Positions 16,924 to 25,114 of a stretch of DNA of 64,000 nucleotides are shown one piece after another (position 1 is the first letter of the stretch; every line of letters starts with the position of its first letter). Both the position numbers and the translations under genes were made by a program. This stretch comes from an uncultured Mycobacterium sp. (lineage in GTDB: Bacteria > Actinomycetota > Actinomycetes > Mycobacteriales > Mycobacteriaceae). Location of the stretch: assembly GCA_900078375.1 (NCBI GenBank), contig FLQS01000056.1:48767-112766 (forward strand), given 5' to 3'. Below the pieces are notes generated by a model that searched no databases, was not told where the DNA came from, and was given only the letters and a program-made list of their open reading frames with translations.

Positions 16924-16959
16924 CTAACAACACTCCCGATTCACGGTGCGCTCCGTCAT
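16924..16959 (-). CDS. Leader peptide MTERTVNRECC upstream of cysteine dioxygenase
   Basis: An 11-residue ORF (ATG at 16959, TAG at 16926-16924) ending in consecutive Cys-Cys codons directly before the stop. It lies 51 bp before the cysteine dioxygenase start on the same strand. The last Cys codons and the stop are part of a potential hairpin (GTTAGGC with GCCCAAC, loop GTTA). Short leaderless ORFs with consecutive Cys codons upstream of cysteine-related operons have been described as cysteine-responsive attenuators in mycobacteria, including ahead of a cysteine dioxygenase gene as I recall. The call rests on this pattern and position. Confidence 0.72.
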   Translation of the reverse strand: MTERTVNRECC

Positions 16960-16987
16960 GGCCGCCAGTGTTGCATAGATTGATTCC

Positions 16988-17419
16988 ATGCGCGGGTACC
17001 GATGTCGCTCCCTGTTCGCCGCCGCGGCGGGTGTCGCGGCGCTCGCCGCATGCTCGCCGGGCGGCGGCGGGCACAACCCGTCCACGACACCCGCACCATC
17101 GAGCAGCGCGCAACTGTCGACCGAGGCGGCCTCGCCGTCCGGCACGGTAGGGACGTCACCCGGCGGGGTGACCACTCGAATTGACGTGCCCGCGGAATCG
17201 ACCGAAGAACAATATGCGCAGGCCTGCATGGCCTCCAAGACGTGGATGGAGGGCAAGGGCGGCGATCCGACGACGTTGGTCGAGCCGTTCCTCCAGGAGC
17301 TGCAGAGCAACGCGCCCGCCGGCCCCGCCACGTTCAACAGCACGTGGGGCCAGCTGTCCACCGCGCAGCAGGCTGCCGTCATCATCGCGGTGCGCGCGGC
17401 GGCCGAGGGTGGCTGCTGA
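16988..17419 (+). CDS. lpqV: Lipoprotein LpqV
   Basis: A 143-residue lipoprotein. The signal peptide runs to a lipobox LAAC with lipidated Cys22 (AGVAALAACSPG). A Gly/Ser/Thr/Pro-rich linker spans about 23-66 and a small alpha-helical domain follows (STEEQYAQACMASKTWMEGKGGDP to AAEGGC) with two further cysteines that may pair. It matches LpqV (Rv1064c, about 139 residues) in length and neighbours, next to the patatin pair. Function unknown. It diverges from the cysteine dioxygenase leader ORF with only 28 bp between the two starts. Confidence 0.88.
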   Translation: MRGYRCRSLFAAAAGVAALAACSPGGGGHNPSTTPAPSSSAQLSTEAASPSGTVGTSPGGVTTRIDVPAESTEEQYAQACMASKTWMEGKGGDPTTLVEPFLQELQSNAPAGPATFNSTWGQLSTAQQAAVIIAVRAAAEGGC

Positions 17420-17560
17420 CCGTTCCAATCACGGGTAGCAAAAGTCACCGCAACGAAGACTTCCTGCCAAGCGCCACTCAGTTCCTGCCAGTGGAATTAT
17501 TTGCCTGACCTCGGGGTTTACACCCATGTAACTGGAAGAACACGAGGAAAAGGCAGCAAC

Positions 17561-17746
17561 ATGACCAAGTTCGCGATCGCGACCCTCCTGGGTTCCGCGA
17601 TGAGCGCGGTCGTCATCGGCTTGGCCGCTCCCGCGGCCGCGGCCCCTAGCGGGTCCGGTGACACCCGCCACACCACATTCGACTCGCTGGGATACACGGT
17701 GGGCAGCGACAAGCAGGGCACCATCGACGCAGTCCAGCGCGACTAG
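17561..17746 (+). CDS. Short secreted protein, possible truncated member of the small two-Cys family
   Basis: A 61-residue product with a signal peptide (residues 1-28, cleavage after AAAA) and a mature part of about 33 residues, TFDSLGYTVGSDKQGTIDAVQRD. The S-L-G-Y-T-V segment resembles the first conserved block of three other secreted proteins in this window (46644, 61218 and 61722), but this one ends before the cysteine blocks. The start at 17561 follows GAGGAAAAGG. A strong terminator follows 29 bp downstream, supporting a real transcript. Whether it is a functional short form or a decayed copy is not clear. Confidence 0.7.
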   Translation: MTKFAIATLLGSAMSAVVIGLAAPAAAAPSGSGDTRHTTFDSLGYTVGSDKQGTIDAVQRD

Positions 17747-17774
17747 CCGGGGCGCGACGACGCGCACCGACGAC

Positions 17775-17804
17775 GAAAGGGCACCCCGCACGGGGTGCCC
17801 TTTC
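17775..17804 (+). terminator. Rho-independent-type terminator
   Basis: GAAAGGGCACCCC (17775-17787) and GGGGTGCCCTTTC (17792-17804) form a perfect 13-bp stem with a 4-base loop, 29 bp after the stop of the short secreted protein gene and 37 bp before the patatin gene. It separates the two transcription units. Confidence 0.9.
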
Positions 17805-17840
17805 TCGTCCCGCCTAGCCCAGGGTGAGCAGAATGGAGCC

Positions 17841-18857
17841 ATGGCCGAACAATCCCCCGTCGCGCGCGTCGCGCTTGCCCTCGGCAGTGGCGGCGCGCGG
17901 GGGTATGCGCACATCGGCGTGATCGACGAACTCCAAAGCCGCGGATATGAAGTCGTCGGTATCGCCGGCTCGTCGATGGGGGCGTTGGTCGGCGGCCTGC
18001 ACGCCGCCGGGTCGCTCGACGAATTCTCGGACTGGGCCAAGACGTTGACGCAGCGAGCCGTGCTGCGCCTGCTCGACCCGTCGATCACCGCCGCCGGCGT
18101 GCTGCGCGCCGAGAAGATCCTCGACGCGGTGCGCGACATCCTCGGCGAGGCGACCATCGAAAGCCTGCCGATCCCCTACACCGCGGTGGCCACCGACCTG
18201 ATCGCCGGCAAATCGGTGTGGCTCCAGCGCGGACCGATCGACGCCGCGATCCGCGCCTCGATCGCGATCCCCGGCATCATCGCCCCGCATGTGCTCGACG
18301 GGCGGCTGCTGGCCGACGGCGGGATCCTCGATCCACTACCGATGGCGCCGATCTCGGCGGTCAAGGCCGACGTGACCATCGCGGTCAGCCTGTCCGGCCC
18401 CGCTCCCAACGATGACGGCGGCGCCCCGGCCGACCCCGAGACCCGCGCCAGCACCGAATGGCTCGGCCGGCTGCTGCGCAGTACGTCAGGACTGTTGGAC
18501 ACCAACGCCGCTCGCTCCATCCTGGACACTCCCACGGCCCGCTCGATGCTGAGCCGGTTCGGCACCGGCTCGGATTCCGAAGACGCCGCCGATGATCCGG
18601 AAGCGCCGATCCCGAGGCTTGGCAGTTTCGCGGTGATGAACCGCACGATCGACATCGCGCAGGCCGCGCTGGCCCGCCATCAGATGGCGGCCTATCCGCC
18701 CGACCTGCTCATCGAAGTACCCCGAACTGCTTGCCGCAGCCTGGAATTCCACCGCGCCGCCGAGGTCATCGACCTCGGCCGCGAGCTCGCGGCCAAAGCC
18801 CTGGATGGCTACCGCAACACCGGACCGGAAATCATCATCACGCCAGAAACTCCGTGA
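17841..18857 (+). CDS. Patatin-like phospholipase (Rv1063c-like)
   Basis: A 338-residue patatin/RssA-type hydrolase. The oxyanion loop GSGGARG is at 15-21, the nucleophile motif GSSMG at 43-47 (Ser45), and the catalytic Asp159 is in ADGGILDP. The region after about residue 190 is specific to this subgroup. It probably releases fatty acids from lipids; the exact substrate is unknown. The ATG at 17841 was chosen because upstream in-frame sequence runs through the terminator hairpin. Its 3' end overlaps a second patatin gene on the other strand by 20 bp. Confidence 0.92.
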   Translation: MAEQSPVARVALALGSGGARGYAHIGVIDELQSRGYEVVGIAGSSMGALVGGLHAAGSLDEFSDWAKTLTQRAVLRLLDPSITAAGVLRAEKILDAVRDILGEATIESLPIPYTAVATDLIAGKSVWLQRGPIDAAIRASIAIPGIIAPHVLDGRLLADGGILDPLPMAPISAVKADVTIAVSLSGPAPNDDGGAPADPETRASTEWLGRLLRSTSGLLDTNAARSILDTPTARSMLSRFGTGSDSEDAADDPEAPIPRLGSFAVMNRTIDIAQAALARHQMAAYPPDLLIEVPRTACRSLEFHRAAEVIDLGRELAAKALDGYRNTGPEIIITPETP

Positions 18858-19689
18858 GCGCCCCCGCCACCCGGCGGCCTTGTTCACGCCCGGCCAGCGC
18901 CGACGGGCGCCGGCAGCGCGGGTCGAGCAGGTTGGGGCCGAAGGCCGCCAGCGATTCGTCATCGGCGAAGATGGCGAATGTCCGCGCGCTGAAGGCCGCG
19001 ATCTCGGCCGCGGTGCCGCTGCTGAACGGCGACGGCGTGGATTCGCTCGCGGGCACCAGGACCACCGCCGTCGCGCAGTCGGCGGCCACGGCGGTATGGA
19101 CCGAACTGGTCACTCCGCCGTCCATGTAGCGCCTGCCGCCGATGGTCACCGGCGGCCAGGTGCCCGGCACCGCGCAGCTCGCCGCCACCGCGTCGACCAG
19201 GTCGACCCCGGACGACGAATCGAAGACCGCCAGGTCCCCGGTCGCGGTGTCGATCGCGGTGATGCGCAGATCTTGTGCGGGCCAGGTGTGCGCGGGCAGC
19301 CGCGCTTCGATGACCTTCCGGCGGAGCGGCTCGGCGACGGTCGGCGCGTTGAGCGCGACGGTCCCGATGCGCTGCAATTTCTCCCGGACGTCGCCGGGTT
19401 GCGCCACCGCGGAGAGGAACAGCGCGGTGATCGCATCGAAGTCGGCGCCCGAGTCGATCTCCGTCGAGATGTCGCCGGTCTGGCGTTCGAAGAGCTCCGC
19501 CAGCGACAGCGGGCTGCTGACCTGTGCGGCGACGGTGGAACCGGCCGAGGTGCCGACCAGCACGTCGGAGTCCAGCAGCGCCTGTGCGGTATCCGGGGCT
19601 TCGTCGGCGATCCCACGCAGGATTCCGGTTTCCCAGCCGATGCCGGCAAGTCCGCCGCCGGCCAGGATCAGGGCTCGTTTCGTCGTCAC
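18838..19689 (-). CDS. Patatin-like phospholipase (Rv1062-like)
   Basis: A 283-residue patatin-family protein of a different subgroup from its convergent neighbour. The oxyanion loop is GGGLAGIG (11-18), the nucleophile motif GTSAG (46-50, Ser48), and the Asp of the dyad is in RYMDGGVTSSVH (Asp190). It has no signal peptide. It is coupled by a 4-bp overlap to the upstream ankyrin gene, so the two are one operon; an ankyrin protein could act as an adaptor or inhibitor, which is inference. The substrate is unknown. Confidence 0.92.
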   Translation of the reverse strand: MTTKRALILAGGGLAGIGWETGILRGIADEAPDTAQALLDSDVLVGTSAGSTVAAQVSSPLSLAELFERQTGDISTEIDSGADFDAITALFLSAVAQPGDVREKLQRIGTVALNAPTVAEPLRRKVIEARLPAHTWPAQDLRITAIDTATGDLAVFDSSSGVDLVDAVAASCAVPGTWPPVTIGGRRYMDGGVTSSVHTAVAADCATAVVLVPASESTPSPFSSGTAAEIAAFSARTFAIFADDESLAAFGPNLLDPRCRRPSALAGREQGRRVAGALTEFLA

Positions 19690-20663
19690 AGCGTGCGAGT
19701 CTGCCAGCTGCCCAGGTACGCGGCCGCCTCGGTCTGGTAGGCGTGCTGCGCCCAGCCCAACGGTGTCGTCCCAAAGCGGTGATCGACGAGATCGGGATCA
19801 GCACCCGCCTCGAGAAGCCGCCGGATCAGCTCCAAGTCACCGCTCCAGGCCGCGTGATGCAGCGGCGTGGCGCCGTCGCCGTCGCGAATGTTCGGATCGT
19901 CGGGAAACTCTCGCTCGATCAGTTCGACTTGCGCGATATCGATCCCGTGCCGGGCCAACAACGCCAGCCGGTCGGCGAAGCCGTGTTCGGCTGCCCAGTC
20001 GATTTGGCGCTGCCACATCTGTTCTCGGGTTTCCATCGCCCCGCCCAGACGGCGTTCCCACGGGCCCGGGCCGGCATCGGCCAGGCCGTGATCGAACAGC
20101 AGCTCGAGATGCGAGTCGTCAGCACGGAACATCCGGTTGTACAAGGTCTGCTGGTCGACGGGGTGTGCGCCGCGCTGCAAGAGCAGCAGCGCCAGGGCCG
20201 GCGCGAACGGGTGCCGCGGTTGCCGTCCCGGACCCTGTTCGCCTTCGCCGAACACGCCCGTGAGCGCGGTGAACGGCGGCGTCAAACCGCGCCAGAGGTA
20301 GCCGGCGTTGGGGTCGGCACCAGCGTCCAGGAGTGCGAGAGCCGCCGCTAGCACATCATCTTCGTTGCGCGGCAAGGAAACCCGCGAGTAGCACAGGTAC
20401 AGCAGTGGAACCCAGCCGAACGGACCGCCAGCTGTGGTGGCCAGTTCGGGCTGCGCCTCGAGGTGACGGCTCAGCGCCACCGGGTCGGCGGCAGACGCCG
20501 CAGCCCAGACATGATGTTGCGGCACATCGGGATTCGCCTCGATCAGCTCGGCAGCGGCGTGCCACCGCGGCGGGGCGTCGCTGTGGTCGTAGCGCAACGA
20601 CGACAACGAACAGAACCGGTCGGCCGTGCCCAAGGCATCCTCGTCGATGGCACCGGGATCCAC
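19686..20663 (-). CDS. Ankyrin-repeat protein
   Basis: A 325-residue protein without signal peptide or membrane segment. Clear ankyrin repeats are at the C-terminal side: DGDGATPLHHAAWSGDLELIRRLLEAGADPDLVD (about 262-295), followed by GTTPLGWAQ, plus a degenerate one near 105-120 (ALALLDAGADPN). It likely mediates protein-protein contacts in the cytoplasm. The GTG at 20663 lies 30 bp after the Rieske gene stop and the stop overlaps the patatin start (4 bp). It could belong to the long minus-strand transcript starting at potD or have its own promoter. Confidence 0.87.
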   Translation of the reverse strand: MDPGAIDEDALGTADRFCSLSSLRYDHSDAPPRWHAAAELIEANPDVPQHHVWAAASAADPVALSRHLEAQPELATTAGGPFGWVPLLYLCYSRVSLPRNEDDVLAAALALLDAGADPNAGYLWRGLTPPFTALTGVFGEGEQGPGRQPRHPFAPALALLLLQRGAHPVDQQTLYNRMFRADDSHLELLFDHGLADAGPGPWERRLGGAMETREQMWQRQIDWAAEHGFADRLALLARHGIDIAQVELIEREFPDDPNIRDGDGATPLHHAAWSGDLELIRRLLEAGADPDLVDHRFGTTPLGWAQHAYQTEAAAYLGSWQTRTL

Positions 20664-20693
20664 AGCCTCGGACGCTACCAGCCCAACTACCGG

Positions 20694-21842
20694 TCAGCGA
20701 GACCCGCTGTAGGCCCGGGCAACCCGGGTGACGAACTGGTAGACGCCGTCCTCGTCGGGAGCCAGCGGCCCGGGGCGGGCGTGCGGCGAACTCAGACCTC
20801 GCTGCACCGATTCGCACGCCGTCCAGTCCTGCCGGTTCGTCAGATCCCAGAAGTCCACCGCGTACGACGGATCGAAATCGGGCCTGTCCAACGCTTCTTT
20901 CGGGAACGCCCAGGCGCATTCCACGTGAGTACGGTTGACGGCCAACGGCGTCATCAGGTGGGTCATCACGTAATCGGGGTGCAGGCTCACCAGTAGGTTG
21001 GGGAATCCCACCAGATACATGACGGTGCGAAGTTCCTGTTCGGACAGGCCTTTGATCGCCACGCCGCCGCTGCGCCCGCTCAGCGACATGGTCTCGGCCT
21101 CGTCGATCATCCCCATCCAGCCGCCGATCCAGTCGCCGGGCAGGTCGAGGTTCTCACCACTGGTGGGTGGGCTGATCTTGGACAGTTCGGGGTGGATCGT
21201 CGAGCAGTGGTAGCACTCCTGGTAGTTCTCGACGATCACCTTCCAGTTGGTCTCCAGCTCGTAGGAGTGCCGCGCCACCACGGTCAGATCCTCCGGACGG
21301 TAGGGGCCGATGACGTCTTCCATACCGGCGACATGCTGGTCGAAATCGGCGTCGCTGCCGCTGGGGTCGACGAACAGGTAGCCGTGCCAGTCCACGAGTC
21401 GCAGCTCGGCCAGGCCGAACTGGCCGGAGTCGAAGCCGTCGACGTTGTCGAAGAGCGGTGCCTTGCGCAGTTCGCCGTTGAGCCTGTAGGACCACGAGTG
21501 GTAGGGGCAGACGATGCCGCGCCGCTTGGCGGTGGCACCGCATGCCAGCATCTCGTGACCGCGGTGGCGGCACACGTTGGCGAAGGCGCGCACCTGATTG
21601 TCTTCGCCGCGCACCAGCAGGATTCCGTTGGCCCCCGAGCCGACGGCCTTCTGGGCGCCGACGCCGTCCAGGTCGCTCGCGTGACCTACGCAGTGCCAGC
21701 CGGAGAAGATGTTGTGCTTCTCCCACTCGAAGACCGCGGCGTCGACATACGCCTCCCGCGGCAGCATTCGGGACTGCCCGAACGGCGCGAGGGAAGCGGC
21801 GAGATCGCCGGCGGGCACCGGCGCCGGAGTCTGTTTGAACAT
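20694..21842 (-). CDS. Rieske non-heme iron oxygenase alpha subunit, choline-monooxygenase-like
   Basis: A 382-residue oxygenase. The Rieske cluster ligands are Cys91 and His93 (CRHRGH) and Cys112 and His115 (CPYH). The mononuclear iron site is NYQECYHCSTIHPEL with His212 and His217 and an Asp in NRQDWTACE. A Glu (209) takes the bridging position used by Asp in aromatic dioxygenases, as in choline monooxygenase and the glycine-betaine and carnitine oxygenases. It starts 9 bp after potC in the potDBC transcript, so N-demethylation or hydroxylation of an imported quaternary amine is the best guess. No reductase gene is present in the window. Confidence 0.88.
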   Translation of the reverse strand: MFKQTPAPVPAGDLAASLAPFGQSRMLPREAYVDAAVFEWEKHNIFSGWHCVGHASDLDGVGAQKAVGSGANGILLVRGEDNQVRAFANVCRHRGHEMLACGATAKRRGIVCPYHSWSYRLNGELRKAPLFDNVDGFDSGQFGLAELRLVDWHGYLFVDPSGSDADFDQHVAGMEDVIGPYRPEDLTVVARHSYELETNWKVIVENYQECYHCSTIHPELSKISPPTSGENLDLPGDWIGGWMGMIDEAETMSLSGRSGGVAIKGLSEQELRTVMYLVGFPNLLVSLHPDYVMTHLMTPLAVNRTHVECAWAFPKEALDRPDFDPSYAVDFWDLTNRQDWTACESVQRGLSSPHARPGPLAPDEDGVYQFVTRVARAYSGSR

Positions 21843-21851
21843 ACAGTCAGA

Positions 21852-22730
21852 CTAGGCCTCGCCGGCGAAGGCGGCAATCCCGCCGCGGGTGGCATCGTCG
21901 CCGCGAGTCATCCGGCGATACACCAGATATCCGACGGTCACCGCGACCAACGCAGCCAACAGCAGCAGGGTGGCCAGCGCGTTGAGCGCCGGGGTCGGCG
22001 CCGCCCGCGCGGTGTTGTAGATCTTCACCGAGACCGGTTCGGTCGAGGAGTTCCCCGACAGGTAGCGCACCAGCACGAAGTCGTCGATGACGTCGGCGAA
22101 CACCAGCACCGTGCTGGCGAAGATCGCCGGGAACAACATCGGCACCGTCACCCGTCGTAGCGCCTCCATCGGCGAGGCGCCCAAATCCATTGCGGCTTCT
22201 TCATATTGGTTGCCGATCGTGGCCAGCCGGGCTCGCACGAGCACGGCTGGGTAGGCGATCTGGAAGGTGACCAGCCCGATCACCTGCGCGGAGGTGCCCA
22301 GCCCGATCGGCAGCGCCAGCGAGGTCACCACGAACAGCAGCGCGACGGCCAGCAGCACCTCGGGAACCACGAATGACACCAGCATCAGCAGGTTGGCGCC
22401 GGCGGGCAGCCGCCCGCGCCAGCGGTCGATCCCGATGGCGAACAGCACACCGAGCGGCACGGTGATCAAGGTGGTGATCACGCCGAGCTTCAGCGTCTGC
22501 AGCAGGGCAGTGTGCAGCGAAGCGTCATGCCAGACCGATTTGGTCGCGTCACCCCAATACCAGCGGAAGGAGAAGCCCTGCCAGTTCGTCCGCGACCTGC
22601 CGTCATTGAAGGAAAAGATGACCGCGATCAGCACCGGCAGCAGTGACCACACCAGATAGCCGGCGGTGATCGCCCCCAGAATCCGCGGTGGCCGCCACGG
22701 GTCCTTCCACCAGGCGACCGGGCCCCTCAT
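21852..22730 (-). CDS. ABC transporter permease, PotC-type (spermidine/putrescine family)
   Basis: An inner-membrane permease of about 292 residues with six predicted helices and the EAA loop EEAAMDLGASPMEALRRVTVPMLFPAI that contacts the ATPase. The ATG at 22730 was chosen because CGAGGG precedes it by 7 bases; an ATG at 22760 and a TTG at 22784 are in the same frame, and 22784 is 7 bp after potB. PotC-type features include SFNDGRS after the first helix. It works with PotB, PotD and the ATPase encoded on the other side of the divergent promoter. The substrate is inferred as an amine. Confidence 0.88.
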   Translation of the reverse strand: MRGPVAWWKDPWRPPRILGAITAGYLVWSLLPVLIAVIFSFNDGRSRTNWQGFSFRWYWGDATKSVWHDASLHTALLQTLKLGVITTLITVPLGVLFAIGIDRWRGRLPAGANLLMLVSFVVPEVLLAVALLFVVTSLALPIGLGTSAQVIGLVTFQIAYPAVLVRARLATIGNQYEEAAMDLGASPMEALRRVTVPMLFPAIFASTVLVFADVIDDFVLVRYLSGNSSTEPVSVKIYNTARAAPTPALNALATLLLLAALVAVTVGYLVYRRMTRGDDATRGGIAAFAGEA

Positions 22731-22791
22731 GCCGCACCCTCGCAGGCTCGGTCGCGCCATGTCCGCCCATGATTCGCTCCGCAAGCGTCGC

Positions 22792-23730
22792 TCATGTGGA
22801 CACCTCGCCCCCGCGCGCGGTGACCCGCACGTAGTAGAACATCGGTAGCACGGTGGCGATCAGCACCAGCATCACGAACGCGCCGGCCTGCCCGGTCTGT
22901 CCTGGCGACTGCACGCTGTCGTTGATGAGGTTGCCGACCATCGCCGTCTTCGGCGAGGCCGACAGCATGTCGGAGGTGAAGTAGTCGCCGAGCATGGGCA
23001 GGCAGGTCAGCAGGACGCCGGCCACGATCGTCGGCCGGCACATCGGCAGCGTGACCCGCCAGAACGACTCGAATCGGTTGGCCCCCAGATCCCTGGCCGC
23101 CTCCAGCGTGGACTGTGGCAGCCGGTCGAGACCGGCATACAGCGGCAGGATCATGTACGGCACATAGCCGTACACCAAGCCCAGCACGACCACCACCGGC
23201 TGGCCGGTCAGCCAGTGCACGTTGACGTCGAACAGTCCGCCAAGGCTGAACAGCCGATTGACCATGCCGTCGTCCTGAAGCAGGTTGACCCAGGCCAGCA
23301 TTCGCATCATGTAGCTGATCCAGAACGGTGCGATCAGCGCGGCCAGCAGCACGCCGGCCCACCGGCCCGAGAGCCGTGCTGTGTAGTAGGCGACCGGGAA
23401 GGCGATCAGCAGACACAGCACGCTGGCGAGCACGACGTAAACCGCGGTGCGCAGCAGCGCGGGCCCGAACACCCCGTTCTCGCCGACGATGTGGGTCAGG
23501 ACGTAGGTGAACTGAGAAGGGTCCCACTCCAAGGGGTTCCACACCGGGATCGATGTGCGGAAGATCGGGTCGATCTGGCCGAAGACAATGGCCAGCACCA
23601 CGTAGAGCGGGGCGAGGAAGAACAGCACCAGCCAGACGACGCCTGGCATGGCCAACACGGGCCAGAGCCCACGGCTAGGTGTCCGCTTCGGCGGCGGTGT
23701 GGCTGGGGCCTCGACCTCCGCGAGGCTCAC
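22792..23730 (-). CDS. ABC transporter permease, PotB-type
   Basis: A 312-residue permease with six predicted membrane helices (about 22-44, 90-112, 120-142, 180-200, 232-252, 285-305) and the EAA loop LEAARDLGANRFESFWRVTLPMCRP. The segment FWISYMMRMLAWVNLLQ is typical of PotB/PotH. The GTG start is 5 bp after the potD stop, so the genes are co-transcribed. It forms the membrane channel with PotC. Confidence 0.9.
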   Translation of the reverse strand: MSLAEVEAPATPPPKRTPSRGLWPVLAMPGVVWLVLFFLAPLYVVLAIVFGQIDPIFRTSIPVWNPLEWDPSQFTYVLTHIVGENGVFGPALLRTAVYVVLASVLCLLIAFPVAYYTARLSGRWAGVLLAALIAPFWISYMMRMLAWVNLLQDDGMVNRLFSLGGLFDVNVHWLTGQPVVVVLGLVYGYVPYMILPLYAGLDRLPQSTLEAARDLGANRFESFWRVTLPMCRPTIVAGVLLTCLPMLGDYFTSDMLSASPKTAMVGNLINDSVQSPGQTGQAGAFVMLVLIATVLPMFYYVRVTARGGEVST

Positions 23731-23735
23731 CGGGG

Positions 23736-24980
23736 TCAGGATCCCCCGGCCTTGAAGGCACGCCAGACGTTGTGCCAGGCAGCGTCATTGGCGGTGTCGA
23801 GCTCGAGCAGCCGATATCCGACGTCGAAGTACTCGGGGCGCACGATCGCGCTCTTCAGGTTCTCCGGGACCAGCCCGTCGGCGACAAGCGAATCCGGGTT
23901 GAGCGATACCTGCGGCGGCTGGTAGCCGATCTGCTGGAAGTTCTGCTTGGCGACCTCCGGGTCGAGCATGTGATTGAGGAACAGGTTCGCCAGCACCGGA
24001 TTCTTACCGCCGCGCAGCTGCACGATCAGATCGTTGTCGACCAGTCCCTTGCCATCGGACGGGAACCAGTAGCGCAGGATCTCGGGGCCGGTGCCCTCCG
24101 GTAGATAGTTGACGGCGTTGATGACGTCGCCGGACCACATCTGTGACACGCCGATCTGACCGGCGGGCAGGTCGCTGTACATGGTGACGGTGACCTTCGG
24201 TGAGGTCGCCTTCACGAGTTCGGTCAGCTGGTCGCCGAGCTTCTTGAGGTCGTCGGCCGAGGACGTGTTGACATCGGTGATGCCCAGTTTGAGCAGCACC
24301 ATGGCCATCGCGGTGTGCCAGTCGTCGATGACGGCGGTCTTGTTCTTGTAGGCCGGATCCCACAGTGCCTCATAGGGATTCTTCAGCGCGCCGATGTCGG
24401 CCGGAACTTGGTCGGCCCGCCAGCCGATGCCGGTGGTGTAGACGGTGTAGGGCACCGTGAACCGCCACTCCTGGTCGTACCAGGGGTTGGAGAAGAACGG
24501 CCAGACATTCTTGATGTTGGGCACGTAGCTGTGGTTGATCGGCCGGACCAACCCACCGTTGACGAGCCGGCTGATCTGGTCATAGCTCGGGAAGTAGATG
24601 TCGTAGTCGACGTTGCCGCCGCGGATCTTGGTGATGGCCTCATCGGTGTCGTTGAAGGTCGATACAACCACCTTGGTCGAGTACTTGTCCTCGAAGGACT
24701 TGATCGCGTCGGGCGCGATGTAGTCGGCATAGCTGTAGAGCTGCAGGGTGGCGCCCTTTTCCGGGGGCAGCCCGTCAGCGATCGGCTTGTTGTCGCTGGC
24801 GATGTCCCACGTCACCGGATTCTTCGGCGACGCGATCTTCAGGGTCGGTGCCGAACTCGACTGTCCCCCTTTGGAACACGCATCGAGAAATGCCACGAGC
24901 GCGGGGGTTCCAGCGGCCAGTAGGGCGGCCCGCTGGAGAAACTGTCGACGATTCGGGCCGGGTCCTGTCGGTGCTGACAT
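23736..24980 (-). CDS. Extracellular binding lipoprotein, PotD-type, with twin-arginine signal
   Basis: A 414-residue substrate-binding protein. The N-terminus has the twin-arginine motif RRQFLQ (11-16), a hydrophobic stretch, and a lipobox-like LDAC with Cys35, so it is probably a Tat-exported lipoprotein. The mature part has PotD-type segments: LYSYADYI, FEDKYSTKVVVSTFNDTDEAITKI, DIYFPSYDQISRL, and MWSGDVINAVNYLPEG near the ligand site. It is the first gene of potD-potB-potC-Rieske. The ligand is unknown; polyamines, betaines or opines are possible for this clade. Confidence 0.9.
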   Translation of the reverse strand: MSAPTGPGPNRRQFLQRAALLAAGTPALVAFLDACSKGGQSSSAPTLKIASPKNPVTWDIASDNKPIADGLPPEKGATLQLYSYADYIAPDAIKSFEDKYSTKVVVSTFNDTDEAITKIRGGNVDYDIYFPSYDQISRLVNGGLVRPINHSYVPNIKNVWPFFSNPWYDQEWRFTVPYTVYTTGIGWRADQVPADIGALKNPYEALWDPAYKNKTAVIDDWHTAMAMVLLKLGITDVNTSSADDLKKLGDQLTELVKATSPKVTVTMYSDLPAGQIGVSQMWSGDVINAVNYLPEGTGPEILRYWFPSDGKGLVDNDLIVQLRGGKNPVLANLFLNHMLDPEVAKQNFQQIGYQPPQVSLNPDSLVADGLVPENLKSAIVRPEYFDVGYRLLELDTANDAAWHNVWRAFKAGGS

Positions 24981-25035
24981 CCGCGCCTCCGTGGTTTCGA
25001 GTCTTCTCGAGTCTTGTTTGTTCCTTGGACTCTGG

Positions 25036-25060
25036 CATAGACTGAACGCTCAGTCAATAG
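25036..25060. promoter_or_regulatory. TetR-type operator, site 1 (divergent potD / aminotransferase promoter)
   Basis: The core GACTGA-ACGC-TCAGTC (25040-25055) has perfect 6-bp arms. The 25 bp from 25036 to 25060 are repeated exactly at 40514-40538. The core overlaps a TAGACT hexamer (25038-25043) that suits a plus-strand -10 box and, read on the minus strand, a TTGACT -35-like hexamer, so a bound repressor would block both directions. Confidence 0.82.
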
Positions 25061-25114
25061 ATGCAGCGGCGCTTTTTCGCAGGTCCGGATAGCAATCGAG
25101 TGGAAGGTTTCCCC

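Noticed and set aside
21837..21856. Possible fourth TetR-type operator at the Rieske start (TGAACATACAGTCAGACT)
   Set aside because: It shares only scattered bases with the core, the arms do not align with GACTGA/TCAGTC, and it lies inside an operon at a start codon.
25061..25114. ATG at 25061 as start of the aminotransferase
   Set aside because: It touches the operator and has no Shine-Dalgarno; the GTG at 25115 has GGAAGG at good spacing. A leaderless start is not fully excluded.
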